This document shows, in pieces, positions 34,801 to 43,565 of a stretch of 64,000 nucleotides of DNA; the first letter of the stretch is position 1, and each line of letters opens with the position of its first letter. The notes below the pieces were generated by a model, which did no database searches, was not told where the DNA came from, and saw nothing but the letters and a program-made list of their open reading frames with translations. The position numbers and the translations under genes are program-made. This stretch comes from Pseudodonghicola sp048268305 (GTDB taxonomy: Bacteria > Pseudomonadota > Alphaproteobacteria > Rhodobacterales > Rhodobacteraceae): NCBI RefSeq assembly GCF_048268305.1, contig NZ_JBLWVT010000002.1, forward strand, positions 62,001 through 126,000, read 5' to 3'.

Positions 34801-35742
34801 ATGGATAAACAAGTCCCCTTTCGGCTGAATGTGCCCCTGAACGCCCTGCGAGCCTTCGAGGCTGCGGCGCGCCATCTCTCGATCAAGGACGCGGCGCTGG
34901 AACTTGGCGTCACGCCATCGGCCGTCAGCCACCAGTTGCGCGGGCTTGAGGATGCGCTAGGCCTGACATTGATGCGACGGGTCGGTCCGGCGCTCGAACT
35001 GACCGAGGCCGGAGCGAGACTGGCGCCCGATCTGAGCGAGGGGTTTTCCCGGATCATCGAAGCGGTCGGCGGTCTCAGACAGGATCGCAACGCGGGCCCC
35101 CTGCGCCTGTCGATGCTGCCGACCTTCGCGGCCCATTGGTTCTCGCCCCGGCTGACGCGCTACCCGTTCGAGCGCAACGGTTTCGATCTGCTGATATCCA
35201 CGACACAGGAGGCTGTGGACCTGTCTGCCGGAGTGGCCGATGCGGCGGTCCGGCACGGGCAGGGCCAATGGGATGGGTTGCAGGCGGACCTACTGTTCGA
35301 AGAAACCGTGAGCCTGTTCGGCGCGCCGCCCATGGGCAAGGATGACCCCGACGAAATGCGGGCGCGGATATCGGGCATGACCCTGTTTCTGTCGCAGCAT
35401 CGGAAAGAGAACTACGCGCGATGGAATGCGACGTTGCCGGGCGGGCCGATCCGGCCTGCGGCGGTGATGATGGTCGATTCCGCCGGGCTCGCACTGCGCG
35501 CGGCCATGGACGGGGCAGGGGTGGCTCTGGCGGGCGTGGAAATCGCCGCCTTCGATGTCGGAGCTGGGCGGTTGACGCAGCTCTTTCCACACTGGGCTCA
35601 TACGGGCGGAGGCTACTTCCTCGTCTATCCCGAGGCGCTGGCCAGGGACCGTCGCGTGCGCAACCTGAGCCGCTGGATGATCGAGGCCTCGGCCGGGGAA
35701 AGGACCCTCGCGCAAAGGCTACTGGAGTCGGGAGCGGATTGA
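34801..35742 (+). CDS. LysR family transcriptional regulator (GcvA-like)
   Basis: 313 aa, beginning PLNALRAFEAAARHLSIKDA (about 10-29) with VTPSAVSHQLRGLED as the recognition helix and a complete effector domain (GPLRLSMLPTFAAHWFSPRL). GcvA-like regulators usually sit beside their target; here the divergent neighbour is the decayed aminotransferase, so its local target may be gone. Stop is directly followed by the GNAT start (35743), so those two are probably co-transcribed. Confidence 0.88.
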   Translation: MDKQVPFRLNVPLNALRAFEAAARHLSIKDAALELGVTPSAVSHQLRGLEDALGLTLMRRVGPALELTEAGARLAPDLSEGFSRIIEAVGGLRQDRNAGPLRLSMLPTFAAHWFSPRLTRYPFERNGFDLLISTTQEAVDLSAGVADAAVRHGQGQWDGLQADLLFEETVSLFGAPPMGKDDPDEMRARISGMTLFLSQHRKENYARWNATLPGGPIRPAAVMMVDSAGLALRAAMDGAGVALAGVEIAAFDVGAGRLTQLFPHWAHTGGGYFLVYPEALARDRRVRNLSRWMIEASAGERTLAQRLLESGAD

Positions 35743-36210
35743 ATGAACCGTATTGAAGCGGCTGCGGTCGAAATCCGGCGACTTGAGAAAAACGACCGCG
35801 TGGCATGGGAAGACCTCTGGCAAGAGAACCTGGACCATTTCGCGGCGCCGGATCGTGCCCGAGCGGACATGCCCGTCATCTGGCAGCGGCTCATGGATCA
35901 AGCTGCGCCGCTTCTCGGCTGGCTGGTTTTCCAACAGGGGCGGGCCGCCGGGCTGGCGCATGTGGTCCTTCGCCAGCACAGCTTCAGCACTGCCGAAGTC
36001 GGGATCCTCGAAGATCTCTGGATCGCGCCTTTCGCGCGCCGTCAGGGGCTGGCGGAACGGCTTGTCGAGCGACTGGTTCAGGAGGGACGCGCGCAGGGCT
36101 GGCGCCGCATCGAATGGGAAACCGGCGTCGACAACCTTGCCGCGCAGCGCCTCTATGACCGGATTGCTGCTCTTGATCCGGCCAAGCGCTATCGGATCGA
36201 CCTAGCCTGA
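35743..36210 (+). CDS. GNAT family N-acetyltransferase
   Basis: 155 aa. The acetyl-CoA motif A is EDLWIAPFARRQGLAERLVE (about 89-108), in which the pyrophosphate-binding R/Q-x-x-G/A is RRQGLA. Motif B follows with GVDNLAAQRLYDRI. The start immediately after the LysR stop has no spacing, indicating coupling. Acceptor unknown. The 3' end overlaps the opposite-strand acetyltransferase by 9 bp. Confidence 0.85.
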   Translation: MNRIEAAAVEIRRLEKNDRVAWEDLWQENLDHFAAPDRARADMPVIWQRLMDQAAPLLGWLVFQQGRAAGLAHVVLRQHSFSTAEVGILEDLWIAPFARRQGLAERLVERLVQEGRAQGWRRIEWETGVDNLAAQRLYDRIAALDPAKRYRIDLA

Positions 36211-36675
36211 GCCGCTTCGGTTCAATTCGATCTGGAAACTGTCCCAGGGCGCCGGCGCGGCGATCGACCGATAAAGCCGTTTCGCCGTGAGGTTGTCCTG
36301 CGGCACCAGCCAGCGCAGATGGGTCCAGCCGCGCGCGGTGCCGATCTCGGTCAGTTGACCGATCAGGGCGCGGGCGAGGCCGCTTCCCCGGGCCTCGGGC
36401 ATGACGAAAAGGTCATCGAGCTGACCGGCGCGGCCTCCCGAGATGATCTCGGGCAGGTCGAAGGCGAGGGCGAAGCCGGACAGCGCACCGTCGCAGTCCG
36501 CCCCGAGCAGCAGCAGTTCGGGATCGCGCGCGGCGCGCTCGATCAGGAGCGTGGCCTGTTCCATCGTCATGGGCTCAACCGGTCCGCCCATGGCCATCCG
36601 ATAGGCGGTCATCAGATCGGCCAGGCGCGTGGCATCTTCCGCCGTCAGGGGCCGGATCGTCGGTACGTTCACCAT
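36202..36675 (-). CDS. GNAT family N-acetyltransferase
   Basis: 157 aa from the ATG at 36675, which lies 3 bp beyond the stop of the upstream isomerase gene; an in-frame start at 36693 inside that gene is less likely. Acetyl-CoA motif LDDLFVMPEARGSGLARALI (about 84-103) contains the ARGSGLA loop, and the end has QDNLTAKRLYRSI. Belongs to the same minus-strand cluster as the isomerase and cupin genes. Confidence 0.85.
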   Translation of the reverse strand: MVNVPTIRPLTAEDATRLADLMTAYRMAMGGPVEPMTMEQATLLIERAARDPELLLLGADCDGALSGFALAFDLPEIISGGRAGQLDDLFVMPEARGSGLARALIGQLTEIGTARGWTHLRWLVPQDNLTAKRLYRSIAAPAPWDSFQIELNRSGSG

Positions 36676-37268
36676 CCGTCGGTCCTGACCCACTCTGCCA
36701 TCATCTCCATGCGGTCCCAGCCCCAGAATGGCTCTTCATCGACGATGAAGAAGGGAGATCCGAAGACGCCCCGGGCCACCGCATCTTCGCCGATCCTCCG
36801 TACTTTTTCTTTCAGGGCAGGGTCGGCGATGCCGGTCAGAAGGGCGCCGGGTTTGAGATCGAACTCTGGGGCGAGCATCGAGACGGCTTCGGGTGAGGCG
36901 GTGTCGAGACTGTCGTTGAAATACAAGGTGAAGACCCTCTTCGCGAAGGCGGCAGCAAGTTCAGGGTGCTGCGTTTCAATCCAATAGAAGGCGCGCGTCG
37001 CCGCCAGGGCGACATGGGGGTGGTCGGCGGGCAGCTGGAAGGTCAGGCCCTGGTGCCGTGCGATCCGCGCCCAGTCGCGCCGCGCATAGTCGCGTTTCAG
37101 CGGCGTCGATGACAATCCGCGGGCCCCTGTCACCTTGTAAGCGGTGCCCAGCATGTAGGGTCGCCAGAGCACGGTCCGGCCCAGGTCTGCCGCGATGGCC
37201 TCAATCCGCTGCGCGGCGAAGAAGGCGTAGCCGGACGAGAAGTCGAACCAGAACTCTATCGGGCTCAT
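36669..37268 (-). CDS. 2-hydroxychromene-2-carboxylate isomerase family (DsbA/GST-kappa fold)
   Basis: 199 aa. The opening EFWFDFSSGYAFFAAQRIE (about 4-22) is the glutathione-binding start, with the catalytic Ser but Gly where most members have Pro (FSSPY). The end GVFGSPFFIVDEEPFWGWDR (about 168-187) is the family signature. These enzymes isomerise aromatic ring-cleavage intermediates using glutathione, or act as general thiol transferases. No aromatic dioxygenase is near, so the natural substrate is unclear. Overlaps the cupin gene by 4 bp. Confidence 0.88.
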   Translation of the reverse strand: MSPIEFWFDFSSGYAFFAAQRIEAIAADLGRTVLWRPYMLGTAYKVTGARGLSSTPLKRDYARRDWARIARHQGLTFQLPADHPHVALAATRAFYWIETQHPELAAAFAKRVFTLYFNDSLDTASPEAVSMLAPEFDLKPGALLTGIADPALKEKVRRIGEDAVARGVFGSPFFIVDEEPFWGWDRMEMMAEWVRTDGW

Positions 37269-37783
37269 GCCTCTTCGCCCTCCCAGTAATCGACCGCATC
37301 GGAAGCCCGGAAGGAGGCGGCAACCCGACGCTTTGCCTTGTCACCGCCGGGCGCGGCGCCCGCGAAGACTGTCAGCTTGCCGCTGTCGGGATAGGCCATC
37401 ACATCAGGCTCTCGCATGGTGCTGACCGCGACATATCGCAGGGGGGCGGCGCCCGTTGCGATCAGCTGATGGGCCGTTTCGGCGCCGCCGGCGGCGCAGA
37501 CCGCCACCATGCCGGCTGCGACCGGGTACCGGTCGGGGCCGAACCGCAGCTCGCCGGTGCCCGAGAGTATGACGAACATCTCGTCATTGGCGTGATGAGC
37601 ATGGAAGGGCCAGGCCGCTTTGCCGGGCGGAACCTCCACCAGCCGCGCCCCCAGATGCGTCGCACCTAGTGGCGCGGCGATGGCCGCCGTGGCGGCATGA
37701 AAGCGGGTGCCATAGCTCTGTGGCAACAGGTCCAGATCGTCGAGTCTGACGACGGGGCTGCGTGGCGTGTGATCCTGGGTCAT
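37265..37783 (-). CDS. Cupin domain-containing protein
   Basis: 172 aa from the ATG at 37783, chosen because AGGAGGGG lies just upstream; the longer frame to 37867 has no ribosome site. The cupin motifs are GKAAWPFHAHHANDEMFVIL (about 55-74; metal ligands His, His, Glu) and the second half with GMVAVCAAGGAETAH (about 89-103; final His). A single double-stranded beta-helix binding metal; function unknown. First gene of the cupin-isomerase-acetyltransferase operon. Confidence 0.82.
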   Translation of the reverse strand: MTQDHTPRSPVVRLDDLDLLPQSYGTRFHAATAAIAAPLGATHLGARLVEVPPGKAAWPFHAHHANDEMFVILSGTGELRFGPDRYPVAAGMVAVCAAGGAETAHQLIATGAAPLRYVAVSTMREPDVMAYPDSGKLTVFAGAAPGGDKAKRRVAASFRASDAVDYWEGEEA

Positions 37784-38023
37784 TCTATCCCCTCCTGAGA
37801 GAAGAGAGCGCCAATCGGGGCGGTCCCGCAATTGAAATTCCTTCAGCTTGTCCTTAGCAAAGCTCATTCGGCTGAATTCCGGTTCCGGGTGAAGCTCCTA
37901 TAGAATTGTCGGACCGGAAACGCCTGTGGACACCAACCCTCTATCGTCGGAGACAGGACGAGCCTCCCTCGCAACAGCGCCCCCGAAAGGCCCGCCTCGG
38001 CGAGGCCCGCCGAACGCTTCGAG

Positions 38024-38902
38024 GTGGCGGCCGATGACGGCTATCCGATCCGGGGCGGGATCTGGCATGCAGACACCGGCCCTGTCGTCGCGATCCATGC
38101 CGCCACGGCGGTTCAGGCGCGCTATTACGCACGGTTCGCAGCCTGGCTGTCCGGGCAGGGGGCGACGGTCCTGACCTTCGATTATCGGGGGAGTGGTGAG
38201 TCCCGCTCCACGCCGGTGAAGGATTTGCAGGCGGGATGGGTCGATTGGGGTGTCCTCGATGCCGAGGCGGTGCTTGCCTATGCTGGCAGGCACTGGCCGG
38301 ATCGTCCGCTCTGCGCCGTGGGCCATTCAATCGGCGGCTTCGCCTTGGGGTTGGCGCGCAGCTCGGATCGGCTTGACCGGATCGTGACGGTTGGCGCGCA
38401 ATTCGCCTACTGGCGCGATTACGATCCCCGCCAGCGGCGGGCGATGTATCTGAAATGGCATCTCTTCATGCCAGCCGTGACGCGGCTCTCCGGCTATTTT
38501 CCCGGGGCACGGCTTGGATGGCTCGAGGATGTGCTGCGCGGCGTGGTGCGCGACTGGAGCCGGATGGGGCCGCGGTTCGAGACGAGTGTCTGCTCGGCTT
38601 TGGACCGGGCAGACCTTGCAGCGCGTCATGGCGCCACCCGGGCGCAGCTCCTGGCCATCGGGTTGACAGATGACCCGTTCTGCACCGAAGCTGCGGGGCA
38701 GCGATTGCTCGACTACTATTCTGGGGCGGATCGAACCCATCTGCGGATCGCGCCCTCGGATATCGCGGTGCCCGAGATCGGGCATTTCGCATTCTTCCAC
38801 GCCCGTTTCGAACAGACGCTCTGGCCGCTTGCCGCCGCATGGTTGCTTTCCGGTCGACTGCCCAAGGATGCTCCGGGGCGGATCGTCTTTCCGACAGGCT
38901 GA
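38024..38902 (+). CDS. Alpha/beta hydrolase (serine aminopeptidase-like)
   Basis: 292 aa from GTG 38024, the first usable start after an in-frame stop near 37899. Oxyanion region IHAATAVQARYYARF (about 24-38), LTFDYRGSGES (about 49-59), nucleophile elbow VGHSIGGFALG (Ser about 106), acid region LTDDPFCT and the final His in IGHFAFFH. All parts of the triad are visible. The N-terminus is a little short and coding-like text continues upstream in another frame, so a frameshift near the start cannot be excluded. Substrate unknown. Confidence 0.8.
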   Translation: MAADDGYPIRGGIWHADTGPVVAIHAATAVQARYYARFAAWLSGQGATVLTFDYRGSGESRSTPVKDLQAGWVDWGVLDAEAVLAYAGRHWPDRPLCAVGHSIGGFALGLARSSDRLDRIVTVGAQFAYWRDYDPRQRRAMYLKWHLFMPAVTRLSGYFPGARLGWLEDVLRGVVRDWSRMGPRFETSVCSALDRADLAARHGATRAQLLAIGLTDDPFCTEAAGQRLLDYYSGADRTHLRIAPSDIAVPEIGHFAFFHARFEQTLWPLAAAWLLSGRLPKDAPGRIVFPTG

Positions 38903-38930
38903 ATGCAGGTTTCTTTCCAGCAGGATTACG

Positions 38931-39100
38931 ATGAACGACCGACTTTTCGTCATTACCGGCGGCCCGGGATCGGGCAAGACGACGCTTTTGTCCGCACTGG
39001 CGCGGCATGGTCTCGCAACAATGCCCGAAGCCGGGCGCGCGATCATTCAGGATCAGACCCGGATCGGCGGGGCAGAGCTTCTCCAGCGCACCAGGGCCTG
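38931..39100 (+). pseudogene. 5' fragment of a P-loop ATPase/kinase gene
   Basis: The ATG at 38931 begins NDRLFVITGGPGSGKTTLL, an intact Walker A of small AAA-type predicted ATPases, followed by LARHGLATMPEAGRAIIQDQ, which matches the family's next helix. Homology ends at about residue 50 and the frame runs on into unrelated codons. Normal members are about 180 aa and the Walker B half is missing. The break coincides with the integrase fragment on the opposite strand, so an insertion and deletion event cut the gene. Confidence 0.7.
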
Positions 39101-39258
39101 GCACGTTCTTTCCCACGCTTCTTTATCCAGGTGGTCGGGGTGGGGCATCTGTCAAAGGCCTTCGTCTCATGATAGGAAGTTCCTCCTCGCATCACTCGCA
39201 CGCGCGCAAGGTTTCTGCTGCTGCCATCCTTGCATTTGCGTGTGGTGATCGAGCCCAT
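39093..39258 (-). mobile_element. N-terminal stub of a tyrosine-recombinase integrase next to dusA
   Basis: The ATG at 39258 has an excellent ribosome site (AGGAGG) and begins MGSITTRKCKDGSSRNLARV, then RVMRGGTSYHETKAFDR and TWIKKRGKE. This is the N-terminal arm-binding domain typical of phage-type integrases (pattern: short basic start, R-x-R-x-G, K-x-F, A/W-x-K-x-R-E). Only about 55 residues remain; the core-binding and catalytic domains are absent. The gene points away from dusA, 120 bp from its start, which is the arrangement of integrases that target the 5' end of dusA. Nonfunctional remnant. Confidence 0.65.
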
Positions 39259-39270
39259 GGCGGCCTCCTG

Positions 39271-39340
39271 ACTTGGTACATGGGAATCCTATTTGGTACA
39301 TTGTGCCAAGTTCAGCGTCGAAATCGACGTATCTGGCACA
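39271..39340. repeat. Four copies of a 10-bp motif between the integrase stub and dusA
   Basis: ACTTGGTACA (39271-39280), ATTTGGTACA (39291-39300), TGTGCCAAGT (39302-39311, inverted; reads ACTTGGCACA) and ATCTGGCACA (39331-39340) share the consensus AYYTGGYACA. Four copies in 70 bp cannot be explained by the flanking genes. The arrangement resembles arm-type binding sites of a tyrosine integrase or its excisionase, or operators of a lost element. Seen directly; role inferred. Confidence 0.6.
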
Positions 39341-39378
39341 GAACAGGCGGGAACAAGACGAAGGTGGGGTTCTTAGAA

Positions 39379-40398
39379 GTGGCTGAAAAAATTAAAGAAC
39401 AATCTCCGTCAACGGCCGCCCGCCTGTCCGTCGCCCCGATGATGGACTGGACCGACCGGCATTGCCGGTATTTCCATCGTCTGCTGTCGCACCGGACCTT
39501 GCTTTATACCGAGATGGTGACCGCCCCCGCGCTGGTGCGTGGCGGGGCGCTGCATCTGCTCGATTACAGTCCCGAGGAGCATCCGGTCGCTCTGCAGCTT
39601 GGCGGCTCCGACCCGGCAGAGCTGGCGGCGGCGGCCCGGCTCGGTGCGGTGGCGGGCTATGATCAGATCGATCTCAATTGTGGCTGCCCCTCGGATCGGG
39701 TGCAGTCGGGGACCTTCGGCGCCATCCTGATGACCGAGCCCGATCTGGTCGCCGATTGCGTCAAGGCGATGCAGGATGCGGTCTCCTGCGAGGTGACGGT
39801 GAAATGCCGGATCGGCGTCGACGATCAGTTGCCTGAACAGGTGCTGCCCGATTTCCTGGCCCGCGTCGCGGCGGCGGGGTGTCGGCGCTTCACCATCCAT
39901 GCCCGCAAGGCCTGGCTGAAGGGGCTCAGCCCGAAGGAGAACCGGGATATCCCGCCGCTCGATTACGATCTGGCGCTCAGGATGAAGACGGCGTTTCCCG
40001 ATCTCCACATTTCGGTGAACGGCGGGGTCGAGACGCTCGATCAGGCGCAGGCCTTTCTCGCTGCGGGTTTCGACGGGGTGATGATCGGACGCGCCGCCTA
40101 TCACCAGCCCTGGGATATCCTGGCCGCGGCCGACACGCGCATCTTCGGCGCCGAGGGCGCGCCCTTCAGCGCGCCCGATCAAGCCGCCCGCGCCATGCTG
40201 CCCTATATCGAGGCCCACCTGACCGCCGGCGGTCGGCTGCATCAGATCACCCGCCATATGCTTGGCCTCTTCGCCGGGCGCCCCGGAGCGCGGGGCTGGC
40301 GGCGGATCCTGTCAGAAGGCGCCAACCGGCCCGGCGCCGGTCCCGAGCTGGTGGAAGAGGCTTTGACGCATATTCGGGCAGCCGAGCCGGCGAGCTGA
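39379..40398 (+). CDS. dusA: tRNA-dihydrouridine(20/20a) synthase DusA
   Basis: 339 aa from GTG 39379 with GGTGGGG 8 bp upstream. DusA landmarks: SVAPMMDWTDRHCRYFHRLL (about 17-36), LNCGCPSDRVQSGTFGA (about 99-115; Cys is the catalytic acid), KCRIGVDD (about 141-148), TIHARKAWLKGLSPKENR (about 171-188) and SVNGGVET. It reduces U20/U20a of tRNA using FMN and NADPH. The first dozen codons are unusually AT-rich (VAEKIKEQSP) compared with the rest, which fits an end rebuilt by an integrating element. Confidence 0.94.
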   Translation: MAEKIKEQSPSTAARLSVAPMMDWTDRHCRYFHRLLSHRTLLYTEMVTAPALVRGGALHLLDYSPEEHPVALQLGGSDPAELAAAARLGAVAGYDQIDLNCGCPSDRVQSGTFGAILMTEPDLVADCVKAMQDAVSCEVTVKCRIGVDDQLPEQVLPDFLARVAAAGCRRFTIHARKAWLKGLSPKENRDIPPLDYDLALRMKTAFPDLHISVNGGVETLDQAQAFLAAGFDGVMIGRAAYHQPWDILAAADTRIFGAEGAPFSAPDQAARAMLPYIEAHLTAGGRLHQITRHMLGLFAGRPGARGWRRILSEGANRPGAGPELVEEALTHIRAAEPAS

Positions 40399-40476
40399 GG
40401 TGTTACCGCCAACGGTTCTGGTCTCTCTTCCTGCCGGGGTGTAAGCCCCGCGCAAATTCCCAATCGGAGAGAGCGA

Positions 40477-41301
40477 ATGCCCGATACGACGCTGTTGTTG
40501 CAGATGCTGGTGCTGTTGCTGGCGATTGGTGCCCTGGCCGGGGTTCTGGCCGGGCTTCTCGGCGTGGGAGGTGGCATCGTCCTGGTGCCGTCGTTCTTCT
40601 ATGCCTTCCAGACGCTGGGTTACGGTGGGCCGCAACTGATGCAGGTCTGCCTGGCAACCTCGCTGGCGACGATCATCGTCACCTCGATGCGTTCGGTGCT
40701 CAGCCACAATCGCAAGGGGGCGGTCGATTGGGCGATCCTGCGCGGCTGGGGGCCGGGGATCGTGGTGGGCGCGGTGATCGGCGTTCTGGTCGCCTCGCAA
40801 TTGCGGTCGAGCGCGCTGCAGGCGCTGTTCGGTGTCGTCGGGCTGCTGATCGGTCTCTACATGGCGCTGGGCAAGGCCGAATGGCGGTTGGGGGACGAGA
40901 TGCCCAAGGGCATCAAACGCGCCATCCTGTCGCCGATCGTGGGCTTTCTGTCGGTCTTGATGGGGATCGGCGGTGGCAGCTTCGGTGTCCCGTTGATGAG
41001 CCTGCACGGCATCCCGATCCACCGCGCCGTGGCCACGGCTGCGGGCTTTGGCGTGATCATCGCGGTGCCCTCGGTCCTGGGCTTCATGCTGATGCCGGTC
41101 GATGCGGCGGCGCAGCTGCCCTATTCGGTCGGGGCGGTGAACATTCCGACCTTCCTGGTGGTGATCGCGATGACGACGCTGACGGCACCCCTGGGTGTCA
41201 AGATCGCCCATGCGATGGATCCGAAGCCGTTGAAACGCGTCTTCGCCGTCTTCCTGATCCTGGTGGCGCTGAACATGCTGCGCAAGGCGATGGGCTGGTA
41301 A
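40477..41301 (+). CDS. TSUP/TauE-SafE family membrane transporter
   Basis: 274 aa, eight predicted membrane segments. The two half signatures are GVLAGLLGVGGGIVLVPSFF (about 22-41) and GFLSVLMGIGGGSFGVPLMS (about 154-173), classical for the DUF81/TauE family. The start follows GGAGAG. Probably exports a sulphur-containing anion; nothing adjacent fixes the substrate. It ends at a strong stem-loop shared with katG. Confidence 0.9.
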   Translation: MPDTTLLLQMLVLLLAIGALAGVLAGLLGVGGGIVLVPSFFYAFQTLGYGGPQLMQVCLATSLATIIVTSMRSVLSHNRKGAVDWAILRGWGPGIVVGAVIGVLVASQLRSSALQALFGVVGLLIGLYMALGKAEWRLGDEMPKGIKRAILSPIVGFLSVLMGIGGGSFGVPLMSLHGIPIHRAVATAAGFGVIIAVPSVLGFMLMPVDAAAQLPYSVGAVNIPTFLVVIAMTTLTAPLGVKIAHAMDPKPLKRVFAVFLILVALNMLRKAMGW

Positions 41302-41341
41302 ACACTCGGCCCCCCGAAGGGACGGCCTTCGGAACAGCAAG

Positions 41342-41371
41342 GCGGCGCCCCCCGGGATCGGAGGGCGCCGC
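41342..41371. terminator. Stem-loop between convergent TSUP and katG genes
   Basis: GCGGCGCCC (41342-41350) pairs with GGGCGCCGC (41363-41371), a perfect 9-bp stem, followed by GCTTCGTTT on the + strand. A second perfect dyad, CCGAAGG-N5-CCTTCGG, lies at 41314-41332. They sit in the 89-bp gap between two convergent genes, so a bidirectional terminator role is likely. Confidence 0.65.
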
Positions 41372-41390
41372 GCTTCGTTTCAGGAAGGGG

Positions 41391-43565
41391 TCACGCCAGA
41401 TCGAAGCGGTCGGCGGTCATCACCTTGGTCCAGGCGGCGGCGAAATCCTTGACGAACTTGCCGGCGTTGTCGTTCTGGGCATAGACCTCGGCATAGGCGC
41501 GCAGGATCGAGTTCGAGCCGAACACCAGATCGACGCGGGTGGCGCTCCATTTCACCGCGCCGGTCTTGCGGTCGCGGATGTCATAGACGCCGTTGCCGGC
41601 CGATTTCCATTCATTCGCCATATCGGTCAGATTGACGAAGAAATCGGGGGTCAGCGCGCCCACCCGGTCGGTGAAGACCCCATGCGCGGTGCCGCCGTGG
41701 TTGGTGCCCATGGCGCGCATGCCGCCCATCAGTACCACCATCTCCGGCGCGGTCAGCCCCATCAACTGGGCGCGATCCAGCAACAGCTCTTCCGGGCTGA
41801 CGACGTAATCGGCCTTCAACCAGTTGCGGAAGCCATCCGCGATCGGTTCCAGCGGCGCGAAGCTGTCGGCATCGGTCTGCGCGTCGCTCGCATCGCCGCG
41901 ACCGGGCGCGAAGGGCAGGGTCAGATCAACGCCCGCCGCCTTCGCGGCCTGTTCGACGCCGAGGTTGCCGGCCAGCACGATGGTGTCGGCAAGGCTCGCC
42001 CCCACCTCTGCCGCCAGCGGTTCCAGCACCGCAAGGACACGCGCCAGACGTTCGGGTTCGTTGCCGACCCAGTCCTTTTGCGGCGCCAGCCGGATCCGCG
42101 CGCCATTGGCGCCGCCCCGCATGTCCGACCCACGATAGGTCCGGGCGCTGTCCCAGGCGGTTGCCACCATATCGGCGACCGACAGGCCCGAGGCCGCGAT
42201 CTTGGATTTCAGCCCGCCGATGTCATAGTTGGTCGGGCCCTGCGGGATCGGATCCTGCCAGATCAGATCCTCGGCCGGCACGTCGGGGCCGACATAGCGC
42301 GCCTTCGGCCCCATGTCGCGGTGGGTCAGCTTGAACCAGGCGCGGGCGAAGGTGTCGCGGAAATACTCCGGATCGGCGATGAATTTCTCGCAGATGGCGC
42401 GATAGGTCGGGTCCATCTTCATCGCCATGTCGGCATCCGTCATCATCGGATTGTGGCGCTTGCCGGGATCGGAGGCGTCGAGCGGCTTGTCCTCTTCCTT
42501 GATTTCCACCGGTTCCCACTGCCAGGCGCCGGCAGGGGATTTCTTCAGCTCCCACTCATGGCCGAAGAGCATGTCGAAGAAGCCCATGTCGAACCGGGTG
42601 GGGTGGGTGGTCCAGGCGCCTTCCAGCCCCGAGGTCACCGCATTGGCGGCCTTGCCCTTCTGGTTCGGGTTGGCCCAGCCGAGGCCCTGCATCTCGATCT
42701 CGGCCGCCTCGGGAGCGGCGCCGAGTGCGGCGGCATCGCCGTTGCCGTGGGTCTTGCCGACGGTATGGCCGCCAGCGGTCAGCGCCGCGGTTTCCTCGTC
42801 ATTCATCGCCATCCGCGCGAAGGTCTCGCGCACCTGGGCCGCGGTCTTCAGCGGGTCGGGCTTGCCGTTCACCCCCTCGGGGTTGACGTAGATCAGCCCC
42901 ATCTGCACCGCGGCGAGCGGGTTTTCCATCGTCTCGGGCTTGTCGACGTCGCTGTAACGCTCGTCCGACGGCGCCAGCCATTCCTTCTCGGCGCCCCAAT
43001 AGGTGTCGATCTCGGGCGCCCAGATGTCCTTGCGGCCAAAGCCGAAGCCGAAGGTCTTCAGCCCCATGCTCTCATAGGCGATGGTGCCGGCGAGGATGAT
43101 CAGATCGGCCCAGGAGATCGCATTGCCGTATTTCCTCTTGATCGGCCAGAGCAGGCGACGGGCCTTGTCGAGGCTGACGTTGTCGGGCCAGGAGTTCAGC
43201 GGTGCGAAGCGCTGGTTGCCGGTGCCGGCGCCGCCCCGACCGTCGGCGGTGCGATAGCTGCCCGCCGCGTGCCAGGCCATGCGGATCATCAGCCCGCCGT
43301 AGTGACCCCAGTCGGCCGGCCACCAGTCCTGGCTGTCGGTCATCAGCGCGTGGAGGTCTTTCTTCAGCGCCTCGACATCCAGCGTCTTGAGCGCCTCGCG
43401 ATAGTCGAAATCCGGACCCATCGGGTTGGTCTTGCTATCATGCTGATGCAGGATGTCGAGGTTCAGCGCGTTCGGCCACCAATCCATGACCGAGGCCTTC
43501 ACCTCGGTATTGGCGCCGTGCATCACCGGGCATTTGCCGGTCGGGGCTGCGTCGTTTCCGTCCAT
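41391..43565 (-). CDS. katG: Catalase-peroxidase KatG
   Basis: 724 aa, full length with duplicated peroxidase domains. Distal haem residues are in GLMIRMAWHAAGSYR (Arg, Trp, His; about 91-105). The Met-Tyr-Trp adduct is complete, with the Trp just named, Tyr in QMGLIYVNPEG (about 213-223) and Met in FARMAMND. The proximal His is in TAGGHTVGKTHG (about 255-266). It detoxifies hydrogen peroxide. AGGAGA lies before the ATG. Divergent from oxyR across 248 bp, so probably OxyR-controlled. Confidence 0.97.
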   Translation of the reverse strand: MDGNDAAPTGKCPVMHGANTEVKASVMDWWPNALNLDILHQHDSKTNPMGPDFDYREALKTLDVEALKKDLHALMTDSQDWWPADWGHYGGLMIRMAWHAAGSYRTADGRGGAGTGNQRFAPLNSWPDNVSLDKARRLLWPIKRKYGNAISWADLIILAGTIAYESMGLKTFGFGFGRKDIWAPEIDTYWGAEKEWLAPSDERYSDVDKPETMENPLAAVQMGLIYVNPEGVNGKPDPLKTAAQVRETFARMAMNDEETAALTAGGHTVGKTHGNGDAAALGAAPEAAEIEMQGLGWANPNQKGKAANAVTSGLEGAWTTHPTRFDMGFFDMLFGHEWELKKSPAGAWQWEPVEIKEEDKPLDASDPGKRHNPMMTDADMAMKMDPTYRAICEKFIADPEYFRDTFARAWFKLTHRDMGPKARYVGPDVPAEDLIWQDPIPQGPTNYDIGGLKSKIAASGLSVADMVATAWDSARTYRGSDMRGGANGARIRLAPQKDWVGNEPERLARVLAVLEPLAAEVGASLADTIVLAGNLGVEQAAKAAGVDLTLPFAPGRGDASDAQTDADSFAPLEPIADGFRNWLKADYVVSPEELLLDRAQLMGLTAPEMVVLMGGMRAMGTNHGGTAHGVFTDRVGALTPDFFVNLTDMANEWKSAGNGVYDIRDRKTGAVKWSATRVDLVFGSNSILRAYAEVYAQNDNAGKFVKDFAAAWTKVMTADRFDLA

